The notes below the pieces were generated by a model. That model was not told where the DNA came from, ran no database searches, and saw only the letters and a program-made list of their open reading frames with translations. From Orientallactaga sibirica (taxonomy: Eukaryota > Chordata > Mammalia > Rodentia > Dipodidae), in the NCBI GenBank assembly GCA_036365145.1, contig JAEOAD010000888.1:2459501-2523500 (forward strand): a DNA stretch of 64,000 bases, given 5' to 3'. The position numbers were made by a program, and so were the translations under genes. Positions within the stretch are counted from its first letter, which is position 1. The number at the start of each line of letters is the position of its first letter. This document shows, piece by piece, positions 54,616-64,000 of this stretch.

Positions 54616-57122
54616 CTGGGAGAGCAGAGAGCAAGAGTTAGGATTTCTTCCTCAAGACACTTGCCCTGGACTGCCAAGGATACCCACAGCCCTCCCCCAG
54701 CTGGTGCTGACCTCCAGAGCAATGTTATGGAAGGTGTTCACATAGGCAGCACCTCCCAGGAGCCCTTCATACAGAATGATGAGGAAGACGAGGTAGATGC
54801 TGGACAGGAAACTCAAATATACATCTGCCAGTAGGAGGGCCAGGTTGAGGCACTGTGGATGGGCACAGGCAGAGGAAGGTGTGAGCACTGATCGGATACA
54901 TAAGCAAGGTCAAAGGATATTTAGAAGCTGTTGTCCTAACTTCAAAGTGTCATCTGTACTTCTATATTTTGTTAACATAGAATTGAATTCTTTTTTTTTT
55001 TTTTTTTTTTTGGTTTTGCGAGGTAGGGTCTCACTCTGGTCCAGGTTGACCTGGAATTAACTATGTAGTCTCAGGGTGGCCTCGAACTCTCGGTGATCCT
55101 CCTACCTCTGCCTCCCGAGTGCTGGGATTAAAGGCGTGCACCACCATGCCCGGCAGAATTGAATTCTTAATTATAAGAGCAGGCTTGGTGTGGTGGTGCA
55201 TGCAGCACTTGGAAGGCTGAGGTAGGAAGTTCAACATGAGTTGGAGGCCAGCCTGGGCTACAGAGTGAGTTTTAGGTCACCCTGGGTTAGAGTATAAGAT
55301 CCTGCCTTAAAAAGAATAAATAGATAATATATTTAAAAAAAATTTTCGAGGTAGGGTCTCACTCTAGCTCAGGCTGACCTGGAATTCACTCTGCCTCCCA
55401 AGTGCTGGGATTAAAGGTGTGCGTCACCACCTGGCTTTGTTGTTGCTTTGAGGCAGGGTTCTACTCTAGCAAAGGATGACCTAGCACTCACTCCGTAGTC
55501 TGATGCATTCAGATTCTGGAATATATGCATATACATAATGACACATCTTGGGGACAAGACCTAGATCTGAATACGGAATTCCTTCATGTTCACAGGTACC
55601 TTATACACCTAGCTGAAGGGCAAATTCCTGCAGCATGTGTAATCATTCTGCACATGAAACCAGTCTCATGGTGTAGAATTTTCCACTTGTGTAATCATGT
55701 TGGTGCTCAAACAGTTGCATGTTTTGTTTGCTTCCAGTGATTGGGATTGAACCCAGGGCCTTGTGTATCCTAGGCAAACACCTACCCTGAACTACTAAAG
55801 TTGCAGGTTCTGAAGCATTTTAAGTTTCAGATTTTCAGATTAGGATGTTCATCTTATAGCTGAAGGTTTATTTTTTTAATTTTTTATTTCTATTTATTTA
55901 TTAGGAAAAAGAGGCAATTAGAAAGAGAGAGAATGGGCATACAAGAACCTCTAGCCACTGCAAACAAACTCCAGACACATGCACCACCATGTGCATCTGG
56001 CTTACATGGGTCCTGGGGAATTGAACCTAGGTCCTTTGGTATTTCAGGCAAGCACCTTAACTGCTAAGCCATCTCTCCAGCCCTGAAGGTTTATTTTATT
56101 TATTTATTTGAGAGTGACAATAAGAGAAAGAGGCACAGAGAAAGAGAGAGGGGGAGGAGAGAGGAGAGAGAATGGGCACACCAGGCCCTCCAGCCACTGC
56201 AAACGAACTCCAGATGCCTGTGCCACCTTGTGCATCTGGCTTACATGGGTACTGGGGAATGGAGCCTTGAACCGGAGTCCTTAGGCTTCATAGGCAAATG
56301 CTTAACCACTAAGCCATCTCTTCAGGCCCTTATTTATTTTTAAAGACAAGCACCACCATGTCTGGTAATAGGTGCATTTATTTATTTATTTATTTATTTA
56401 TTTGAGAGAGAGCGAGTGAGAATGGGTGCACCAGGGTCTCTAGCCAATGCAAACTAACTCCAGATGCATGTGCCACCATGCACATCTGGCTTACGTGGGA
56501 CCTGGAGAATTGAACCGGGGTCCTTAAACTTCACAGGCAAATGCCTTAATCGCTAAGCCATCTCTCCAGCCCCATAGGTGCATTTTTAAAAAGAAAGATA
56601 TTTTTAATTTATTTATTTGAGAGAGAGGCAGAGAGAGAGAATGGGCATGTCAGGCCCTTCACCTGCTGCAAACGAACTCCAGACACATGTGCCACCTTGT
56701 GCATCTGGTTTCATGGGTCTTGGGAAATCAAACCTGGGTCCTTTGGCTTTGCAGGCAAGCACCTTAACCACTAAGCCATCCCTCCAGGTCATGAAGGTTT
56801 ATTTTATTTTTTACTTAATTTTTTTTGGTTTATATTTATTTATTTGAGAGCAAATGAGAGAGAAAGAGGGGGAGAGAGAGAGAGAGAGAGAATAGGTGCA
56901 CCAGGGCCTCCAGCCACTGCAAGTGAACTCCAGATGCATGTGCCACCTTGTGCATATGGCTTATGTGGGTACTGGGGAATTGAGCCTCCAACTGGGGCCC
57001 TTAGACTTCACAGGCAAGTGCTCAACAGCTAAGCAATCTCTCTAGTCCATGAAGGTTTATTTTTTCTTCTTCTTTCCTTCCTTCCTTCCTTCCTTCCTTC
57101 CTTCCTTCCTTCCTTCCTTCCT

Positions 57123-57178
<56 letters not shown>

Positions 57179-58942
57179 TTTTGAGGTGGAGTCTCTCTCT
57201 AGCCCAGGCTGACCTGGAATTCACTATGTAGTTTCAGGGTGGCCTTGAACTCACAGTGATCCTCCTACCTCAGCCTTCCAAGTGCTGGGATTAAAGGCAT
57301 GAGCCACCATGGTCAGCTCATGAAGGTTTATTTTTGAAAAAATATTTTATTCTTATTTGAGAAAGAATGAGGCAGAGAGAGAGAGACAGAGAGAGAATGG
57401 GCCTCCAGCCACTGCAAATGAACTCCAAATGTATGTGCCACCTTGTGCATCTGGCTTACTTGGGTCCTGGGGAATTGAACCTGGGTCCTTTGGCTTTGTA
57501 GGCAAGTGCCTTAACTGCTAAGCCATCTTTCCAGCCATGAAGGCTTATTTATTTATTTTTATTTTTTATCTTTTTTTTTTTTTGAGGTAGGGTTTACCTT
57601 TAGCCCAGACTGATCTGGAATTCACTGTGTAGTCTCAGGATGGCCTCAAACTCACTTTGATCCTCCTACCTCTGCCTCCCGAGTGCTGGGATTAAAGGCA
57701 TACACTGAAACTGAAGGCTTATTTTAATGACGACCTTTATGGGCTACAGACTTCCAACCTTGAAACGAATGCTGATCATGTGAAACTCCCTCTTTTAGAC
57801 TGTTGTAGAGAACATTTACTAAAAATCATGGACTCCAGCTGGGCCTGGTGGTGCATGCCTTTAATCCCAGCACTCGGGAGGCAGAGGTAGGAGGATCAAA
57901 GTGAGTTTGAGGCCATCCTGAGACTACACAGTGAATTCCAGATCAGTCTGGGCTAAAGGTAAACCCTACCTCAAAAAAAAAAAAAGTCATGGACTCCAGT
58001 TTGTCAAGGGTAGTTGAATTTGCTCACTAGCAATTATTTAGTGAGAAAAATAAACCTTCGCCCACATGTTACTAGTTCTAGTATAATAAATGACCTACTA
58101 TGATAGAAATATAATTTCCTCCCCACACTCAGGAGGCAGAGGTAGGAGGATTGCCATGAGTTCAAGGCCAGGCTGAGACTACTTATGAATTTCAGCCTAG
58201 TCTAGCGAGGCTAGAGTGAGATCCTATCTCAGAAAACAAAACAAACAAACAAACAAAATATATATACATATATAACTTCCTTAGGTAGAAATAGTATTTG
58301 AAAGTATGTCTGTTTGCACAAGGTATAGGCAAATAAACATTAAATAAATACTTCCAACTGATTAAAATATAGTACAAGTTGAATGTGATGGTACCAGTCA
58401 TCTCGGAGCTCAGAAATTGGCAGTATGAGGATCACAAGTTTAAGGCCAGCTCAGTCAGCATAATGAGACTTTGTCTCAAAAAACCAAGGGCAGGGATGGA
58501 GAGATAGCTAAGTGGTTAAGGAGCTTGCCTATGAAGCCTAAGGACCCATGTTCAACTCTGCAGATCCCACATAAACCAGATGCACAAGGTGATACATGTA
58601 CACAAGGTGATGCATGCACACAAGGTTGTACATGTACACAAGGTGACTGCAATGGCTGGAGGCCCTGATGCACCAATTCTCTTTCTCATATTAAAACAAA
58701 ACAAAACAAAAAACCTAGGGCTATTCCCAGTTATTGGGAAGACTGGGACAGACGGATTAAAAGTTCAGGGCCTGGGCTAGAGAGATGGCTTAGCAGATAA
58801 GGCATTAGCCTGTGAAGCCTAATGACCCAGGTTTGATTCTCCAGGACCCATGTAAGCCAGATGTACAAGGTGGTACATGCATCTGGAGTTTGTTTGCAGT
58901 GGCTACCGGCCCTGGTGTGCCCATTCTCTCTTTCTCTGTCTC

Positions 58943-58982
<40 letters not shown>

Positions 58983-59745
58983 CTTAAAAGTTCAGGGCTA
59001 CACTACACTACACTACACTATATTACACTATACTGAGCTGCTAGTTTAATGCCAGACTTATTTTGTGACTTTGTCTCAACATAAAAAGTTTGAACTGAAT
59101 TTGAAAGTATGTCTGTTTGCACAAGGTATAGCAAATAAACATTAAATAAATACTTCCAACTGATTAAAATATAGTACAAGTTGAATGTGATGGTACCAGT
59201 CATCTCGGAGCTCAGAAATTGGCAGTATGAGGATCACAAGTTTAAGGCCAGCTCAGTCAGCATAATGAGACTTTGTCTCAAAAAACCAAGGGCAGGGATG
59301 GAGAGATAGCTAAGTGGTTAAGGAGCTTGCCTATGAAGCCTAAGGACCCATGTTCAACTCTGCAGATCCCACATAAACCAGATGCACAAGGTGATACATG
59401 TACACAAGGTGATGCATGCACACAAGGTTGTACATGTACACAAGGTGACTGCAATGGCTGGAGGCCCTGATGCACCAATTCTCTTTCTCATATTAAAACA
59501 AAACAAAACAAAAAACCTAGGGCTATTCCCAGTTATTGGGAAGACTGGGACAGACGGATTAAAAGTTCAGGGCCTGGGCTAGAGAGATGGCTTAGCAGAT
59601 AAGGCATTAGCCTGTGAAGCCTAATGACCCAGGTTTGATTCTCCAGGACCCATGTAAGCCAGATGTACAAGGTGGTACATGCATCTGGAGTTTGTTTGCA
59701 GTGGCTAGTACGGCCCCTGGTGTGCCCATTCTCTTTCTCTGTCTC

Positions 59746-59781
<36 letters not shown>

Positions 59782-61728
59782 CTTAAAAGTTCAGGGCTAC
59801 ACTACACTACACTACACTATATTACACTATACTGAGCTGCTAGTTTAATGCCAGACTTATTTTGTGACTTTGTCTCAACATAAAAAAGTTTGAACTGAGC
59901 AAATGCCTTTAATCCCAGCACTCGGGAGGCAGAGGATTGCCATGAGTATGAAGTCAACCTGGGACTACAGAGTAAGTTCCAGGTCAGCCTGAACTATAGT
60001 GAGACCCTATCTCAGAAAAAAATTTTTTTTTCTTTTTGTTTTTCCGAGGTAGTGCCTCACTCCAGCTCAGGCTGACCTGGAATTCACTATGTAGTCTCAG
60101 GGTGGCCGTGAACTCATGGCGATCCTTCTACCTCTGCCTCTCAAGTGCTGGGATTAAAGGTGTGCACCACCACACCCAGCAAAAAAAATTTTTTTGAGCT
60201 GGGCCAGGCAGGGTGGCACATGCCTTTAATCCAGCACTCAGGAGACTGAGGTAGGAGGATTGCTGTGAGTTTGAGGCCACACTGAGACTACAGTGAATTC
60301 CAGGTTAGCCATGGCTAGAGTGAGATCCTACCTTGAAAAAATATATAATAAATATAATATCTCTGCCTTTTCTCTCTCTCATATATATATGGAGAGAGAG
60401 AAACTGAGGCTCAGAGAGGTTCAGAGACCTGCCATGAATCACACAGCTCCTAAGTACAGAAACTGGGACATGATAACAGATCTACCTGGCTCCTGAGGTC
60501 CCACTTTTATTTTATTTTATTTTATTTTATTTTATTTTATTTTATTTTATTTATTTGAGAGAGAGAAAAAGGCAGAGAGAGAGAGAAAGGGGTGGGGGGA
60601 GAAGGGGCACACCAGGGCCACAGCCACTGCAAACAAACTCTAGATGCATGTGCCCCTAGTGCATCTAGCTTACGTGGGTCCTGGAGAATTAAACCGGGAT
60701 CCTTTGGCTTTGCAGGCAAATGCCTTAACTGCTAAGCCATCTCTCCAGCCCAGTCCTACATTTTATATGCAGCCCTCATGGCCTTCAGTGTTGCACTTGG
60801 AAATGCTACAGCAACACCTTCTACTGAGGGAAGAAACCAGCAAAATCCAGGGAAGGGGCTGGAGAGATGGCTTAGTGGTTAAGGCACCTGCCTCCTAAGC
60901 CTAAGAACGCTGGTTCCAATCTCCAGCAGTTCCAATCTCCAGGTCCCACGTTTAGCCAGATGCAAAGTGATGCAAGGGCGCAATGCCACACTTGACCTCA
61001 AGGGGGTGCACACATCTGGATTTCGTTTGCAGCAGCTGAAAGGCTGCTGGCGCGCCCCTCTCTATCTGTCTTCCTCTCCCTCTCTCTCTGTGTCTCTCTC
61101 CAAAAAAAAAAAAATCCAGGGAAGCTAGAAGCCAAAATGGGAGCAGAGTAAGGGGCAGGGGCTCAGTACCTGTAGCACAGCCAGGGCCCAGGTAAAGCGG
61201 ATGTGACAGCAGTTGAGGGAAGAGCGTGAGGCAAAGACACCAGCCTGGTACAGCATCTGGTACCTAAGGTGGGGCAGAGAGTATGAGGAGGCTCCTTTGG
61301 AGCTAGGCAGCCCATCATCTCAGGTCTCCATCATCATCAAAGGACCCTCCCCGCCCTGTTCATCTGCCACCTGCTCACCAGCGGTATTGCTGAGCATGAC
61401 TCAGGGATGTGTTTTGGAAGAACAGGAGCTCAAACTGCAACAAAGACCAGACAAAAGAGACAGGTGGAGTCTGTGGGCCCCCAGCCCAATTGCTACTTCC
61501 ATACCCACTTCCTGGAACCCCTCACTCACAAGTCCCTGGTTGATAAAATACTCCGCAAAGTAGACCAGCACCAAAGGAATGATGTAATGCAGCAGGCCCT
61601 GGAAGAGTCAGAAGATGTGTGAGGAAGACCAGGCCCAGAGGCCATCTGCAGGGCACACTCCACCCATACCATGGTCCAAACCTTGAACACTGTCCACCGT
61701 TCCTGGATGGAGAGGTCCCAACTGGAGC
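54496..61728 (-). CDS. CLN3: CLN3 (battenin), last six coding exons; gene runs off the right edge
   Basis: CLN3 is a multi-pass membrane protein of lysosomes and late endosomes, needed for lysosomal clearance of glycerophosphodiesters. Its loss causes juvenile Batten disease in people. The six exons (47, 69, 56, 94, 141 and 120 nt) join in frame to the C-terminal 174 residues. Hallmarks are [50 protein letters not shown] then [10 protein letters not shown], and the C-terminus [11 protein letters not shown]. Several segments are hydrophobic and membrane-spanning. The terminal CHLS keeps the cysteine of the prenylation motif (CQLS in human, as I recall). The 5' exons are not in the window. 6.3 kb of SINE-rich intron separates the fourth and fifth exons seen here. 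Confidence 0.96.
54712..54852 (-). CDS. CLN3: CLN3 second-last coding exon
   Basis: 141 nt: [20 protein letters not shown] then [20 protein letters not shown] and FHNIALE. Two hydrophobic segments. The donor is GTCAGC and the acceptor GCCCATCCACAG. Confidence 0.96.
54991..55502. repeat. CLN3 intron SINEs, proximal
   Basis: B1 minus strand 54991-55155, flanked by AGAATTGAATTCTT on both sides. Old B1 plus strand 55172-55315. B1 fragments minus strand 55344-55435 and 55437-55502. Confidence 0.85.
55503..55865. mobile_element. Possible ancient DNA-transposon relic
   Basis: ACCTTATACACCTAGCTGAAGG, then TTCTGCACATGAAACCAGTC, then AAGTTTCAGATTTTCAGATTAGGATG resemble a mammal-wide non-autonomous DNA transposon (Tigger/MER type). 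This match is from memory and is weak. A B4-like fragment (55732-55797) interrupts it. Confidence 0.4.
55866..57050 (-). repeat. Run of five minus-strand B2/DIP SINEs
   Basis: 55866-56083, 56090-56330, 56370-56571, 56595-56790 and 56810-57050. All have the same orientation, each ending in a CTAAGCCATCTCTCCAG-type head. Short ATGAAGGTTTATTTT or TAGGTGCATTT(T) words recur between them and are probably target-site duplications. Confidence 0.9.
57060..57180. repeat. (CCTT)n/(CTTT)n polypyrimidine tract
   Basis: A perfect (TTCC)n block (about 57072-57122) is followed by a perfect (TTTC)n block (about 57122-57178). It forms the tail of the adjacent minus-strand B1. Confidence 0.97.
57180..58240. 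repeat. CLN3 intron SINEs, middle
   Basis: B1 minus strand 57180-57317. B2/DIP minus strand 57340-57535. B1 minus strand 57560-57706. B1 plus strand 57836-57972. B1 plus strand 58121-58240. 57707-57835 and 57990-58120 are single-copy. Confidence 0.85.
58296..59899. repeat. Direct tandem duplication, about 803 bp x 2
   Basis: Copy 1 is 58296-59098 and copy 2 about 59099-59899. Each has an ATTTGAAAGTATGTCTGTTTG start, an old B1/ID-like segment, a B2/DIP SINE with internal repeats, a second B2/DIP SINE, an (AAAT)n tract and an (ACACT)n tract. The few differences include GGCTACCGGCCCTGG versus GGCTAGTACGGCCCCTGG and AAAAAG-run lengths. Confidence 0.95.
58382..59082 (+). repeat. Repeat content of copy 1
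   Basis: B1/ID-like 58382-58480. B2/DIP 58493-58690, with a 16-bp-type unit (ACACAAGGTGATGCATGC and variants) repeated about four times at 58580-58645. B2/DIP 58774-58945 with (AAAT)n to 58982. (ACACT)n 58998-59030. Confidence 0.85.
59895..60345. repeat. Three B1 SINEs
   Basis: Plus strand 59895-60020, minus strand 60030-60180, plus strand 60195-60340. Confidence 0.87.
60392..60490 (-). repeat. MIR (ancient SINE)
   Basis: GAAACTGAGGCTCAGAGAGGTTCAGAGACCTG followed by ACACAGCTCCTAAGTACAG is the classic reversed MIR pattern. Confidence 0.75.
60505..61115. repeat. (TTTTA)n, B2/DIP minus and long-variant B2/DIP plus
   Basis: (TTTTA)n 60507-60550. B2/DIP minus strand 60551-60752. Single-copy 60753-60855. 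Long-variant B2/DIP plus strand 60856-61115, with a duplicated TTCCAATCTCCAG and an extra GCAAGGGCGCAATGCCACAC segment. Confidence 0.88.
61170..61263 (-). CDS. CLN3: CLN3 coding exon (third from last)
   Basis: 94 nt: [20 protein letters not shown] then [11 protein letters not shown]. The donor is GTACTG and the acceptor GCCCCACCTTAG. Confidence 0.95.
61379..61434 (-). CDS. CLN3: CLN3 coding exon (fourth from last)
   Basis: 56 nt: [18 protein letters not shown] plus two bases of the next Trp codon. The donor is GTGAGC and the acceptor CTTTGTTGCAG. Confidence 0.95.
61530..61598 (-). CDS. CLN3: CLN3 coding exon (fifth from last)
   Basis: 69 nt: [20 protein letters not shown] then QGL, a hydrophobic membrane segment. 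The donor is GTGAGT and the acceptor TGACTCTTCCAG. Confidence 0.95.
61682..61728 (-). CDS. CLN3: CLN3 coding exon (sixth from last, first in window)
   Basis: 47 nt: [15 protein letters not shown]. The acceptor is CTCCCCTGCAG. The donor GTTTGG at 61676-61681 is weak, and a GTATGG lies 12 nt further on. The exon end was chosen by alignment to the remembered human protein (WTVFK followed by GLL). Confidence 0.88.
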
Positions 61729-61865
61729 CTGCAGGGGAGCAGGGAGAGGGGGTGGAGGAAGTTGGCATATTAACCACTCAGCCATGCAAGAAGCAATAGC
61801 ATGAACATATTTAAACACCACTGGGCTGCATATGCAACAGTGGCTAAAATGGTAACTATCACGAT

Positions 61866-62112
61866 ATATACGTATATATATATATACATATATACATACA
61901 CATATATATATATAATGTACACACACATACACACATATTTACCATGATTTTTTTTTTTTTTTTTTTTTGGTTTTGCAAGGTAGGGTCTCACTCTGGTCCA
62001 GGCTGACCTGGAATTCACTATGTAGTCTCAGGGTGGCCTCGAACTCTTGGCAATCCTCCTACCTCTGCCTCCCGAGTGCTGGGATTAAAGGCGTGCGCCA
62101 CCACGCCCGGCT
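61866..62112 (-). repeat. (TA)n/(CA) tract and B1 SINE in CLN3 intron
   Basis: TATATA/ACACAC tract 61866-61940. B1 minus strand 61953-62112, flanked by TACCATGATTTTT on both sides. Confidence 0.92.
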
Positions 62113-62244
62113 TTTTACCATGATTTTTAAAACAAAAAGGGCAAGGGGTAACTTAGTGGTAGATCTTCTGCCTAGCATGCATGACTCCCTGCATTTCATC
62201 CCAGCTATGCAAAAAGAAAACAAAAATTAAAATTAAAAAAAGGG

Positions 62245-62381
62245 AGTTGGGCGTGGTGGCGCACGCCTTTAATCCTAGCACTTGGGAGACAGAGGTAGGA
62301 GGATCACCAAGAGATGGAGGCCATCCTGAGACTACATAGTGAATTCCAGGTCAGCCTGAGACAGAGTGAGACCCTACCTCG

Positions 62382-62426
<45 letters not shown>

Positions 62427-63200
62427 AAGAAATCGGGGCTGGAAGGATGGCTTAGTGGTTAAGGCATTTGCCTACAAAGCCAAATGACCCAGGTTCGAAT
62501 CCCCAGGACCCATGTAAGCCAGATGCACAAGGGGCACATGTACCTGGAGTTTGTTTGCAGTGGCTAGAGGCCCTGGCGTGCCCATTCTCTCTATCTGTCT
62601 CTCTTCTATCTCTCTCTCTGCTTGCAAATAAATAAATAAAAATAAAATTTAGAGCTGGGCATGGTGGGGCATGCCTTTAATCTCAGCACTTGGGAGGCCG
62701 AGGTAGGAAGATTGCTGTGAGTTTGAGGCCACCCTGAGACTACATAGTGAATTCCAGGTCAGCCTGAGCTAGAGTGAGACCCTACCTCAAAAACCATTAA
62801 ATAAATAAATAATAAAAATAATAACAAATCAAAAAAAATTTAAAAAGGGGGCTGGAGAGTTGGCTTAGCGGTTAAGGCGTTTGTCTGCAAAGCCAAAGGA
62901 TCCCGGTTCGACTCTCCAGGACCCACGTAAGCCAGATACACAAGGGGGCTCATGCATCTGGAGTTTGTCTGCAATGGCTGGAGGCCCTGACACACCCATT
63001 CTCTCTCTCTCTCTGCCTTTTCTCTCTCTCAAATAAATAATTTTTTTTAAAAGGGCTGGAAGCTGGGTGTGGTGGCACCTGCCTTTAATCCCACATTCTT
63101 GGGAGGCCAAGGTAGGAGGACTGCCTTGATTTGGAGGCCACCCTGAGATTACACAGTGAATTCTATGTCAGCCTGGGCTACAGTGAGACCCTACCTTGAA
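62245..63200 (+). repeat. CLN3 intron SINE cluster, distal
   Basis: B1 62245-62382 with a poly-A of about 42 nt. B2/DIP 62436-62625. B1 62653-62790. B2/DIP 62849-63040. B1 63060-63200. All are antisense to CLN3. Confidence 0.9.
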
Positions 63201-63224
63201 AAACAAAACAAAACAACAAATTAA

Positions 63225-63426
63225 ATTCAACAAAACAGAAGAGAGTCAGTCTGCGCACTCTATCCTAGTCTCACTGGCTCTTCTTTCTGTTTCTAGGATG
63301 TCTAAGCTGTTTCCTATCACAGAGCCTGAGCCTGAGCTATTTTCTCTGGCTGGAACTTGTTCACTCAGACATCCACAGGACTGATTCCTTATCAGTTAAA
63401 TCTTCAGCTCAAACATCAAGTCTTCC
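63225..63426. other. Single-copy CLN3 intron
   Basis: No repeat or exon recognised. The minus-strand translation shows nothing like the missing CLN3 segments. Confidence 0.55.
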
Positions 63427-63612
63427 AAAATGTCTTCTCTCTGCTGGACGTGGTGGCGCACGCCTTTAATCCCAGCACTTGGGAGGCAGAGGTAGGAGGA
63501 TCGCTGTGAGTTCAAGGCCACCCTGAGACTACATAGTTAATTCCAGGTCAGCCTGCGCTAGAGCGAGACCCTACTTCGAAAAACAAAAACAAAACAAAAA
63601 AATGTCTTCTCT
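63427..63612 (+). repeat. B1 SINE with target-site duplication
   Basis: B1 about 63441-63580 plus A-rich tail, flanked by AAAATGTCTTCTCT at 63427-63440 and 63599-63612. Confidence 0.95.
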
Positions 63613-63762
63613 GTGAAGTAGAAACTTCCTGAAATCAGAGAGAGCCCAAACCTTCTCTGTTCCTGTGAACTATCATTTTCTATCATATTGCTGTTTTATG
63701 TTCTCTAGCATTTATCAATATATGAAAATAGCCTGTCTCGGCCTCACTGACTTTGTATGAAC

Positions 63763-63928
63763 CTGTCCTGTCCCTTCCCTTCCCTTTTTCCTTTCCTTTC
63801 TCTCTCTCCCTTCCTTCCTCCCTTCCTCTCTCCCTCCCTCTTTCCTTCTCTCCTTCCTTCCTTCCTCTCCCTCCCTCCCCCTCCCTCCCCTCCCTCCCTC
63901 CCTCCCCTCCCTCCTCCCTCCCTCCCCT

Positions 63929-63976
<48 letters not shown>

Positions 63977-63979
63977 TCA
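63763..63979. repeat. Long polypyrimidine (CT-rich) tract
   Basis: More than 200 nt of almost pure C/T on the plus strand: CCTT, CCCTCC and finally perfect (CTTT)n. It is followed by a minus-strand B1 cut off by the window edge (63977-64000). Confidence 0.96.
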
Positions 63980-64000
63980 AGGTAGGGTCTCACTCTAGCC

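Noticed and set aside
63225..63426. Further CLN3 exon in the last 2 kb
   Set aside because: The minus strand here shows no match to the CLN3 segments expected before [15 protein letters not shown] and no suitable acceptor/donor pair in frame.

Overview
The window is nuclear DNA of a rodent. It is packed with 7SL-derived B1 SINEs, tRNA-derived B2-superfamily SINEs, L1 retrotransposons, rodent MaLR LTRs and one ERVK-type LTR. The B2-superfamily SINE (starting GGCTGGAGAGATGGC, with a CAGATGCACAAGG body and an AAATAAATAA tail) looks like the DIP family of dipodoid rodents. A jerboa-like (Dipodidae) source is therefore my inference, at moderate confidence.

Two protein-coding genes are present, both on the minus strand. 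EIF3C, the c subunit of translation initiation factor 3, is complete. Twenty coding exons run from the ATG at 38038-38040 to the stop at 7365-7367. Every junction has GT/AG ends, and the exons sum to 2742 nt, or 913 codons plus stop, the length I recall for the human protein. Its promoter is a TATA-less CpG island (about 37.74-38.34 kb) with ETS and ZNF143/SIX5-type motifs. The second gene is CLN3 (battenin, a lysosomal membrane protein). Only its last six coding exons lie here (61.73 to 54.50 kb), and the 5' part is beyond the right edge. CLN3 ends about 16 kb upstream of the EIF3C promoter, with no other gene recognised between them. The two genes are also neighbours in other mammals, as far as I recall.

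Layout: 1-7.27 kb is sequence downstream of EIF3C (L1 3' ends, SINEs, a MaLR element, a 1.57-kb tandem duplication). 7.28-38.04 kb is EIF3C. Its 10.3-kb intron 12 holds a full-length but dead L1 on the plus strand, antisense to the gene, with an 18-bp target-site duplication. Intron 6 holds a SINE inserted exactly at the 5' splice site and, next to it, a solo ERVK-type LTR with a perfect 6-bp target-site duplication. 38.35-54.25 kb is intergenic repeats, including a 2.26-kb tandem duplication and an MLT1-type LTR. 54.25-61.73 kb is the CLN3 3' part, with a 6.3-kb intron carrying a 0.80-kb tandem duplication. 61.74-64 kb is CLN3 intron.

I see no CRISPR array, tRNA, rRNA or other recognisable RNA gene, and no convincing new gene system. 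The strongest observations are structural. One SINE insertion duplicated the EIF3C exon 6 / intron 6 boundary. An LTR beside it carries a long array of GTGAGT, the consensus splice donor. Four local tandem duplications differ between copies mostly in homopolymer length, so assembly artefact must be excluded.
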